64,000 nt of DNA from Sphaerolaimus hirsutus (taxonomy: Eukaryota; Nematoda; Chromadorea; Monhysterida; Sphaerolaimidae), in contig OZ038456.1 in NCBI GenBank assembly GCA_964036195.1, forward strand, positions 5,580,001 to 5,644,000, read 5' to 3'. Shown piece after piece: positions 31,032 to 43,000 of the stretch. The position numbers and the translations under genes are program-made. Positions within the stretch are counted from its first letter, which is position 1. Every line of letters starts with the position of its first letter. The notes under the pieces were generated by a model, which ran no database searches, was not told the origin of the DNA, and worked only from the letters and a program-made list of their open reading frames with translations.

Positions 31032-34000
31032 ATGTCTGAAAACAATCCAACGCCGGCAACACGATCGTTTTCGGAAGCGAGAGAAAGAAAGAAATCAGCT
31101 GTGGCAGATATAGCATCTATCCGGGTACCACTCCCAGACCCTGTGAAAAGCTCTGTAAAATGTAAAATGTCAAGCAAAGTGTCAAACGTCATCGAAAATG
31201 CCCTGCAAATTGGCAAACGTACGTTTGCCATTTTGCAGGACATTTTCCATGACTTTTGACACTTTGCATGACATTTGACATTATACAGGGCTTTTTACAG
31301 GGTCCGGGAGTGCCCCCTGATGTCTGACAAAAGAAAGGTGAGCACTGTTGGATATATTTAAAACGAAAACCTGAAAAATTCATTCTCGACCCCCCAAATG
31401 CCCTTGGTTGTTACGTATCCCAGACTAGGGTTGGGACCGCTAACCGACCCGAACCGAACCGAACCGCGGTTCAAATCATATTTTGGAACCGAGAACCGGG
31501 AACCGGAACAAAAATTTTTGAGGAATCGAGAACCGATATCCGAACCGAAATTTTTGAAATTCCCAACCCTATCCCAGACGCTGCTGACCTAATCGATTGA
31601 GACGAACTGAAAATAAGTATCCATAAAAATTTCATCAGCATTCATCAGATTTCATCAACTCCCTCCATCCCTAGTTTGTTATAGTATTTATAAATGAAAA
31701 TAAGTACCTAGGCAATAAGGCACATGAACTACCGATTTTGAAGATGAAAATGGGCAAAAATGCAGAAAAATAGCGATTTTTAGCAAAAATTAGGGGCAAA
31801 ATTTCTCAAAACAATTTCCGGATAGCAAATAGGTAGTTGATTTGGTGGGTTACCCCCCCACACCATTATCCACCCCTGAAACCTTTGTAACCCATAATAA
31901 TGCAGAGTGAAGAACCCAGCGGCCCAGGGAACATAGTCAGAGCGTGGTGTGAGCGGACCACCTTCCACGGTGTCCCAGATTTGTACTACGCAGTGAGAAT
32001 TGTCACTCAAATTGTCTGGTGCCAGTCCCAGACCCTGTAAATGCCCTTTAAAATCTCAAATGTCATGCAAAGTGTCAAAAGTCAGGGAAAATGCCCTGCA
32101 AAATGGCAACCAAGTTGCCATTTTGCAGGGCATTTTCCATGGCTTTTGACACTTTGCATGGCATTTGACATTTTGCAGGGAATTTTGCAGGGTCTGAGAG
32201 TGCCCCAGGGCGACAATTATTTCTGCACTGTTTATTACAGCAACAGTATATATCGCGTATGCTACAGACAGTTATTTTTCCAGGCCGCACTACAAAGTGT
32301 CCCACGTGTACCAGAAAAATCCCACATTGGACTTTCCATACGTGATTTTGTGCAACAGAAACAGAATCAATGCTAAAAAGGTGCAGATTTGTCACTACTT
32401 TCGAAGATGTGAAGCAGGAGTATCTTGAATTTCGACATATTGTATAGATATTTTGATACTCCAGGGGCGGGGAGCATTTTGAGGGATGCGCAGGAGTTCA
32501 ATAGTCTGTATTTCCTCGAAATACCGCCCCCCCCCCTCAAAATGATCACTATGAAAAGCAGTTTTTTGCGCAACAAAAGTTTATTGTGCAGGAGAAAACT
32601 CTGGTGATGGAATGTCGCGATAGTACCTCTACGAACGTCATTTTTGTATTATTTACCCAAAAACCCTATATTTTGTTAAAACCCAAAAATATATATATTT
32701 TTGAGACCCCCTATCCAACGATGGAAAAAACACAGAAATTGAACACAGAAACTCATTGAGTTTCTGTGTTTTTGTTTTACACAGAAACACGGAAACTCAT
32801 AAATTTTGAAAAACTCAAAACTCAAATGAGTTTTATTTTGGAGAACACAGAAACACAGAAACACGGAAACACAGAAAAGTTTTTTGAGTTTTTGTGTTTT
32901 TTTTCAGTGAAACGGTTGAATGCACATTAATTCAGTTAAACTAAACAAGATAAGATAAGCAAGTATAGGTAGTATGTACATAATGTATTCATCTAATATT
33001 TTATAATGGTACAAAAAAGAAATTCAAGATGGCATGCACATCTCATGGTGGATTTGACAATTACAGTTTCGACATTTAAGTATACCTTATTACCTCGAAC
33101 TAACCCCCCTTGAATCAACCCCCTCAAAATGGACTGGTGAAAAAATCCCCCTCGAAATACCCCCCTCCGGGATGATGTACACCATGTATCCAATGTACAT
33201 GATGTATTTATTACTGCTAATTTGCATCGCAGCTACACATAGACTGTACTAGGTTGTGTAGCTATCTACATGTTTATTTCAAATATATCCTGTTTGTACT
33301 CATTTATAACCTGTTTTGGGTACGTAAATGCCTACTATTTTCTATGATCTGTACAAAACTTTCTGACAAAATAATAAACCCCCATGGGGGTATTTCAAGG
33401 TAATATGGTAGTTGTAGTTCAAATCAATTCCATACAGTGCCATACAGTCCCAGTTCCATACAGTCCATTGAAGAATTTTGGAGTACTGCATAAATTGTCG
33501 TTTCTGGGCATTTTGTTGCTGGTGTTGTGATGTTGATGTCCTCATTGTGGACATTTTTATGGACTTTTTTGACACTTGAATGAATACACATATGTTATGT
33601 GGGGTTAAAACATGTGCAAAACCAATATTTTATAAGAAAACCACTGTTTCCAGATCGAAATGCTGTAAATCAAAAAAATTTTGGGGAAAACTCAATTTTT
33701 TTGAAAAAAACTCGAGTTTTTTAGAAAAAAACTCAAAAACTCGAGTTTTTACAAAAAACACAGAAATAAAAACAGAGTTACTCAAGTTTTTTTCGAGAAA
33801 AAAACTCAAAACACAGGTATTCATTTTTGAAAAACTCAAAACACAGAAAGTGTTTTTTTTTGGAGAACTTACCCATCGTTGCCCCTATCTCGGGTCAGGG
33901 GGGGCGTAGAAAGTCGCCTTTCTCAATGCAGCCCCGACATGAAACCTCATTTTGTTAAATTTTCAGAAAAATCCGCCCAGTGGTTGCAGAGCTGTGAGTG

Positions 34001-37000
34001 TTCAAACTTTGGCGGACCCCCCCCCCTAAAATGCTGCCCCAAAAATCCAATATGATGGCAGTGCGCCTACGAACGAATGGCGCTAGCGTCATGGCGCCAT
34101 TCTGTCACTTTGAAGACAAAATTTTAGTGGGGGGTTTGCCGCGCTCCGTGATTAAAGAGCCCCCGCCCACCCGCTCAAAAATCCTGGATACGTCCCTGAG
34201 TGACATATCACATTTCAGCTCTCAGCGCTGGGACTGTTACACATTGCGAGCCCGATCTACGACAGTTTGGACATTTTCGATTTCCAAGAAAGTCCGCTTT
34301 TGCCTTCCATGCAATCGGACGGCAGCTTCAAAGGTCTCGTCGGTGAAACTATGAAAAGGATCAATGAAAAAATGTTGAGAGATTGGGACGACGCGTATCC
34401 CAGGATCAGAGACATGTTCGGAGAAAATCTGGTCAATTCCGCAAAATGAGAAGTGAAATGGGATGTGAGAGGTGAAGTGAAAAGTGAAATGATAAGTGAA
34501 GTGCAAAGTGAAGTGAAAAGTGAACTGCAAAGTGAAGTGAAAAGTGAAATGATAAATGAAGTGCAAAGTGAAGTGAAAAGTGAACTGCAAAGTGAAGTGA
34601 AATATGAAATGATAGGTGAAGTGAAAAGTGAACTGTAAAAAGTGAAAAGTGAAATGATAAGTGGAGTGCAAAGTGAAGTGAAAAGTGAACTGCAAAGTGA
34701 AGTGAAAAGTGAAATGATTAGTGAAGTGCAAAGTGAAGTGAAAAGTGAACTGCAAAGTGAAGTGAAATATGAAATGATAAGTGAAGTGAAAAGTGAACTG
34801 CAAAGTGAAGTGAAAAGTGAAATGATAAGTGAATTGAAAGAAGAAATAAAATGAGAAGTGATAAGTGAAAAGTTTAGTGGATGATAGTCCTCATTTCTTT
34901 TACTCTTCATTTCACTTTTCACTCGCCATTTCACTTCTCCACTTGCGGAACTGCCCCTGGTCGATTTCATGGATCATTTGAAGCACACCTGCGAGGAAAC
35001 GTTTCCATTCAATGCGAGGTGTTCACAGTTCGAATCATTCCTCACACGACGTTCCAACCAGCCAAATTACCACTGCCCAATTGCAGCTGCGTGCAACACA
35101 GTGAATCCCCGGCCGCGCCATCGTATGACTGCTGTGGCAACATCACCTACTTGCTCGCCGGCACCAGGGGGCAGTCCCAGACACTGTAAAATGCCCTGTA
35201 AAATGTTAAATATCATGCAAAGTGTCAAAAGTCATGAAAAATGCCCTGCAAAATGGCAATCGAGTTGCCATTTTGCAGGGCATTTTCCATGACTTTTGAC
35301 ACTTTGCATGACATTTGACATTTTACATGGCATTTAACAGGGTCTGGGACTGCCCCCAGGGGCATTTGCATGCTGCTAGACAACCCGACCACGGTGCACA
35401 CGGCCGGTTAGAATTTTGGTCTGACTGAACGTTTTGGCTTGAGACAGAATAGATTACCGTATATACTTCAATAAGACAATAAGAAATAAGGTAGTTATTC
35501 ATTCGTTTGAAGTTTTGGAGAGGGGGGGGGGTTATTTTTTGAAAATTCAGAAAAACTTGCACCTTATCGATTGTATGGATGCAAACCGTCAACTCATTTA
35601 ATCCAGGCATCCAACTGTCCAACACCAACAAAAACAAAGTATCCACGATATAAAATTGAAAAATTCACGTGCATTGGCCTCCAATCATTCGAATACACAT
35701 TGTGGATACACATGTCAAATACCTAGATTCAGGAGTCTCGAATGGGGGGGGGGGGGTTGGGGGAACACCGGAGGCCGATATCTATCTATCCCGGAGGCCG
35801 CTCAGCTATCTATCCATCCCGGAGGCAAAATTTTGGGCTACTACCCCCTAAACCTCCCCCCCCAAATCGCCCAGCTATCTACCTATCTGGAGCGATTTTT
35901 TCAGAAACTATACCCCAATTTTCGCTCAAAATCGCTATTTTTCATACCTATATATAGATTTTAACCTCTAAAATCACTGGTTCATGCGTCTAACTGCCTA
36001 TTTTCAGCTATTTTAAGTACTATATGCTCTTGTATACCCATTTTGAGCTATTTTACACCTACTTTTAGCGATTTTTCTCCCTTTTCTTCCTTCTATGCCC
36101 CGAAAAAGCCTATATATCGAACGGGGCAGGCCTAATACGCACATCTGCATAAGCCTACATATCGAACCACCACAACCCCCCCCCCCCAACCCCCCTAAAA
36201 AATTTTTCAGCTATCTATCCCACCGGAGGAGCGATTTGCTATCTATCCAACCACTCGGAGGTCAAAATTCAAGATACCCCTGCCTAGATTATGGAATTAT
36301 CCACGAGGAGGGAGTTATTCAGGGGTGGGGATGTTATTCAAGGGGCAGATGTTTTTCAAGAGTGTCTTATTCAAGGATATACAGTAGATACACAATTCCA
36401 TGCTTCACTTTTAAAATGTTTGTACTCACGAGCGCGTATCAAGCATTTTGCGTTAATGTCCGTGTTGCTGTCTCTGTAATTTATGTGACAAGAACATCCG
36501 TCTCCAGTTGGAACCCAGTCTAGAACGCGAATTTTTTGCATGTTTCGAATCCAGAGCCTTTTTCATCAGGGATGCAGACGAGAATGGAAATAAATCAAAT
36601 GGATCCCCGATTGGATCTGTACGACACGGTGAATGCGCTGGAAAACACTGCTGACTCTGGTGCCAATCCCAAACCCTGTAAAATGTCAAATGTCATGCAC
36701 AGTGTCAACGGTCATGGAAAATGCCCTGCAAAATGGCAACTCGGTTGCCATTTTGCAGGGCATTTTCCATAACTTTTGACACTTTGCATGACATTTGACA
36801 TTTTACAGGGTCCGGGAGTGCCCCTTGGATTCCTTGTCTCGCTGAGCTATGACAAATTTTCAGTGAGTATTCAAGATCCGTTCGATTAGGGTTCAAACGG
36901 GACGGGATCGGCATTGCTTTGGTGAGATTTCGTATCGAGACCTCAAAATATCGAAAATTGTCGGGATTCGGGATTGGGATCCCGTTTGAACCCTACCTTT

Positions 37001-40000
37001 GATTGCAAAAAATATCGCTCTCAATCAGTTAGAAACAAACACAACACAGCTGTCAGACTCCGCCTCTTTCATAGTGCCACCGGGACAATATGTAGAAGTC
37101 AAAATGCAACCGAAAAATGTAAGCTACGTGACGCCGCCTTTTTTCCCAAAATGGCAACCCGTGTGCATGACTGTACGAACCGATGACCAAAAGCAACGGG
37201 TACTGAAAGGCCATTATTCGACTGCTAAATGCAGCCAGGTGCCGATCTCAGACGCTGTAATGTACTGTAAAATGTCAAAAGTAATGTAAAATGACAAAAG
37301 TAATGTAAGATGTCCGGTAAAACGGCAAGTTTGCCATTTTCCAGGGCATTTTACGTAACTGTTGGCAGTTGGCACTTTGCATGACATTTGACATTTTACA
37401 GGACATTTTACAGGGTCTGGGACTGACCCCAGGAGTGTCAAGTGCAAATCGCCTATGAACAATGCAACTGCACACCTATGCTAGAAAGGCACTCTCCATA
37501 CAATCAGACCACGTGCAATCAAACAATGGTCTCAGAATGTGTAATGAATACATATACAGATAATGACAAGAATACCGACTTTGATTGCGGTACCACTAAT
37601 GAAAAAAGGTGCAGTTTGAAATGGACAACTTGAAATATTTTGGGGTTTTGGGAAAACATTCTGTGCTTTCAATTTTTTTTAATGATAATCTGTGTTTCAG
37701 TGTTTTTCCTCTAGAAAATTTACTGTCTGTCCAAGTTGAAATATTAGAGAAATTTTGTTCATAGAAAGTACTTTTACACTTTCTGTGATGAAGCCACCGA
37801 AGTCAGCGTCTTCTACCACCGAATCCAGCAGCTCCAAGACCGTAGTGAGAAACGGCCTTTAGAGTGGTTGATTTCCCGTTGTAGCCGAACGTCCACTTGT
37901 CGACAGCCAAGTTGAGTTTATTTCGTAGTTGCGTGTTGAAAGGGGTTCAATATTGTTTCAGGTACTTTATTTGATCAGATACAGCCACATATAAAAGCGC
38001 AAAGCCTAGTGAGCTTCCTAGTCGAAGTTTCTATCGCTAGCTTATTTTCGTTCAGAAGCTTGGGGTCCGCAGACTGAAGTAAAAACTCTCAAAGTAGCTA
38101 AGACACGGAAATCACGTATAGAAAAACAGCTACAGTAATTTCCTAATACAAATGCACAAATAAGACATAAATGCAGCAAATAAACACATTTAGCCGAAAC
38201 AGTTGCCTTATACTGTGCGTGCGTACATTCAAATAATTATGGTAAAGAAATACCAGGTACAAATTGGGCTAATGGAAAAACTATTAATCTTGAGGCGCGA
38301 AGTCGGCAAACTCGGCCGATTTACTAATTTGCTTCAATTTGTCAGAAAACATTGACGCACATTGGAACTAATATGAAAGGGTTGGGAAATCTAAATAGCA
38401 GTGCAAATGTTCCTAATGACGTAAATAGAACAGGGTATATTCAACATAATAATAATAATCACTTCCTGGAAACGTATGTTGAATAAACAGTAAACTGGGA
38501 CTTATTCGGGGTAAATGGGTGTTGTAATTGAGCAGAGTCTTTAATATATTTGATTGAGCGGGGTATTATAATTATTAAGTAAATATAAATAGTTGTGAGC
38601 GAGGTTATGACAATTATGCCTATGCGAAGGGCTTTGTACAGTAAATGCTAGTTACACACAGGGCACCATTTCTCTATTAGGACGCTAGCCTAGATAATTA
38701 CGCAGCACGTAAATATTTACAAGTTTTGACTTTTGTAAATTGCAAGTAAACTATGCAAATGTATATATAATCATGATCAGAAAATTACGGCGAGTTGAAT
38801 GAGCCTAATTTCATGTTAATACACCTAATAATAACTTATTTGACTTTTTAACCTAAATATTTCACATAAACATATCTATTAATCATAAAACACTTTCCTA
38901 ATTAAATATTCTCCATGGATAAATAATATAGTGCAGGAAATATAATTTGATATTTTGCGTGGTAAATAAATATAGTGCATGAAAAGTAAATTAGTGCAAA
39001 TAAGTAAATGTGCGAATATGAGCCTAATTATCAATTCTCTGTATTTCTTTATCCATCCATTTTGCCACGGTCAGCACACTCCGGGCGGAAGAGTTGCTGC
39101 ACCCCGTTGTTGCAGCAACGTCACATGCTGGTGGTGGTGGGCGCCAAAGTGATGAGTGGCGTTTCCACAGTCGCCTCGGTGGTGAACGTGGTCGTGCGCG
39201 AAGTCGTGGGCGTGCGTGAAGTTGCAGGTCCGGTTGCTGGCGATGCCAACGCCGACCTAGCCTGATGATGAAGCAGGTAGTTGCCCGTGTCGCTTCCTGC
39301 GCGTTCGCGTGAGGTGAATTTGCGGATATCGGGCATGTGAACACTGTCTCTGTTCCTGGCTCTGACTTGTCCCTCATCAGCTGAACTTTCATCTGGCTGA
39401 ACGTATGCTGATAGTGACTTTGCCATTCTGTCCTCTGTTTCTGCTCTCCTGGCAAATCTGACGGACTGTGTTGAGTTGGATCTGGCTCTCCTCTTGATTG
39501 CTGGTCTCAACTCTGTTTTGCGTACTTTTCTCTGTGGGTAATTGGTCTCTTTTTGAGTTGACTTCTTGATAGTGTATCTGACGGCTCTGAAGCATAGCCA
39601 TATGCACTTGAATGGACACACTATGCATTTCCATATGCATGTGTATACGCATGGTGGAATCACTGGTTTCCCTGTGGCAATTCTCCAATTGTACCACAGG
39701 TATCCTGCAGCAACAATTCCAGCTACCAGGATTGTGATTCCCAGCAGCATTGCGATTGTGTTGATGATCACTTGAAAGGGTCCTTTCAGCATTCCTCCCA
39801 TAAAGTTGGTATACCCCTTTGACACTCCAGATATATAGTGACCATATGCTTTGCCGATTCCTGCTGCTGTCTGTCCAATTCCAGCTCCAATGCCTTCTAT
39901 TGAATTTCTGATCACTCTGGGATCCAATGACATGTCTGCTGTATAATCGATCAACTGGTTCTGCACATGCTCCAAATTCTGTAGTCTCTGAATCTGGCCT

Positions 40001-43000
40001 CTGACATCCATGAAATTGGTCGCTCTGTTGACAATGTTGGTGAATAGGTGAGGCGCATCAAACGTGAAAGCCTGCCACTGTCCCTTCCATGTCATTTCAA
40101 TTGGCGTCTCTGTGACATGCACCATTCCATGTGCGGACTTCCATTGTCCATGCTCATTTCTGTACAGGTGCGGTGTAGTGTGGCTGCAGTCCTCTTCTGG
40201 TGATTTCTCCACCAAGTCTCTGCTGCCTGGGCTCTTGAACCACAAGGGCCCGTCTTTATCCAATCTCATTGGTGTGTATTTGTAGCATGTCTCTCCCACT
40301 TTTCCCGTCTGATAAACTATGTACGGCTGTACTTCCTTGCATTCCCAAAACATAATTGCTTCTCCAGCCCATTCTGCATGAACATCCTGTCTTCCCAGCA
40401 TGGCTCGAATCCCTAATGTTGGATCGATGCGGAAAAGCTGAGTCAACATGTCCAGCTGGTTCTTGCGAAGTTGACATAGCTGATGCCATACAATCGCAAA
40501 TTGTGCCTGAGTCATCTCTCTGACCACATGTTGCAGGAACTGAAACTTGGAGTTTCTGTCGTCCAATCTGGCATACAATGTTCCACTGATTGTTGACTCT
40601 CTCGCCTCCACTATCTTTCCTGGCATTGCCCATTCCACAGGCACATCTTCTCTTCTGTCAAACTGGATGAATACACCTCCTTGATCGGTGTAGTATATGT
40701 CTCCTGGAACACATTCTGAGCCAATTGGCCTCTTTGTCTTGTTGCTGTGGGAGTATGCTGCTTGCAATTTTGATACAATAATTGTCTGGCCAGATATATC
40801 TGATTTGAATCTGCCAATTCTCTCATATGCACATTGATGCTTGAAGTTCTCTGTATCCCACACTGTAATTCCATAATTGTGGTCTCTGCAATGTCCCATC
40901 ATGGCTCTGCACTGGCTGAAATCTTGCAAGTCGCTGATTACAGTCTTTCCATCAAGTGAAGCCACGGTTCCTTCTTCCATGTAGAAGTTACTGACGACAT
41001 TTTCTTTGTCATGACAACACCATGAATATTCCACATTCAAGGTTTGATTGGTTGTCCACACTCTGGGTTCCATTTCCACCAAAGGTGTTCCTCTGAACAT
41101 CTTGTGAATTCTTGCGTAGTTACAGGCTACCACGCCAACTTGCTGGTATTTCTCAAAATTGCCTGTAATGCCTTTTGCTCCCCAGAAACTGGTGTGTGTG
41201 ATGATTTCTTTGATTCTGATGTAGCATCTGTATGCTTTCTCTTTCTGTGGAATCTGTCTCTGTGCGTAAAGTGTAACTTTCATTGCCTTGACAAAATTCC
41301 TTGGTGGGATATGGCACTGCACTTCTTCAGGAACTGTAAGCGCATGTCCATGCCTTCCACTGGTGCAAATTTGGTACTTCTGGCTTTGTGAACTGATCAC
41401 CTGTTCCACAGGATGATCTTTGATTGCATCCTTGAATCTCTCATAAGTCTGCATTTCTCTGACAGATTTTGGCGGCCATTCTGAAGGCAAAGGCGGCAAT
41501 CCATGATGCGCTGCCAATGATGGTGGCCTTACTGTCGAGGTTTCTAGAACGTATGTTCTGGAAAATACTTCGCTGTAAGCCTTGCCGGCTTCTCTCAGCG
41601 TTGCTGACTCTGACATGCCTGTCAGCATCAACACCATGCATAGCATTCCAATCACCAGATTGCTGGTGGTTGCTGTGGCCTTCCCTGTTGCACTCCTCAG
41701 GACTCTATCTGATGCTGAGTTCCTCTGAGCAGGGTTTGGTACAGAGTCTCTGTTCGAGCTCTGATTTCTGACATGTTTCTGGACAATTGCTGGGTCCAGT
41801 AAATCCACTTTGACTGTCACTGCTGTCTCTGGGATATCCATTGTCTTTGAATTGATTTCCAGCGGATACAATTGATTGAGTGGTCTGCTGACCACATTTC
41901 TGTTGGCAGTTCTGACTTTTGCTGAGCGAATCTGTCCATCTTTGCTGGGCTCTAACTGCTCGATGCGACCCATCCTCCATGCACCTCTGGGCATGTTCTC
42001 TTCATAAATCAGCACAACTTCATTCACTTTGGGTTCTTGAGTCGCTGTCAATCTGCCATGTTTGTGCGTCACCTGAGTTCTTTCCCTCAAGCTCGGAATG
42101 TACTCTTGATGCCACAGGTCCCAGAACTTATCCAAAGTTTGCTGGGTTGTCTCCCAGTATTTTTGCAATTTCGCTGCATTATCCATTCTGGGCACAAATT
42201 CTTCATCTTTGTCTGCGTCAAACTGTGGTGCTCCAATCTGACCTTCCCCTGTCAGGAAGTCTTTTGGCGTTAGCACCCTGAGGCTTTTTACATCACCATA
42301 GATGTAAGAGATTGGCCTGCTGTTGATCACTGCCTCAACTTCTGGCAGAAGTGTCAACAATTCTTGCAGGGTTAACATTCTGTGCCCCACAGCTGCCTTG
42401 AAATGTTTCTTGGTGATGCCCACCATTCTTTCATAGACTCCTCCCTGCCACGGTGCCATGGGAGTCGTCATGTTCCATTGGATTTGTTGCTGCGAGCAGT
42501 ATGTCTGTACGGCTCCATTTTTGACCATTTCTGACCATTCCTTTCCAGTATTGATGGCCTTGTCATTGCTTGTGTTGAGCACTTTCTCTGTCAATTTGAA
42601 TTGCGTCGCATTGTCTGAAATAACTGCTTCAGGCTTTCCACGCCTGGCGATGAATCTCCTGACTGCGTTCAGGAATTCTTGTGCTGTCATGTCTAGCACA
42701 CTTTCTAGGTGAACTGCACGTGTCACCATGCATGTGAACAAACAGATCCACATTTTCCTGTGATCTTTGTCCACTTTGTACCAAACTGGTCCCAAATAAT
42801 CCAAGCCCGTATACTGGAACGGTCTGGCTCTCTGAACTCTAGTTTCCGGTAAATCTGGCATTGGTGGAAGCTGGTACGGCTTCGCTCCCAATTTCTTACA
42901 GGTTGGGCAGGTTCTGGTCACATTGTAGATCACCCGCCTGCCTTGTGTAATCCAGTACTTTTGTCTGATCGCTGCCAATGTGTGTTGCACTCCTGCGTGC

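Noticed and set aside
34237..34970. Repetitive FHFTLQFTFHFT / SLFTSLCSSL open frames
   Set aside because: Antisense translations of the expanded introner array; the sense strand carries the DEG/ENaC exons on either side.
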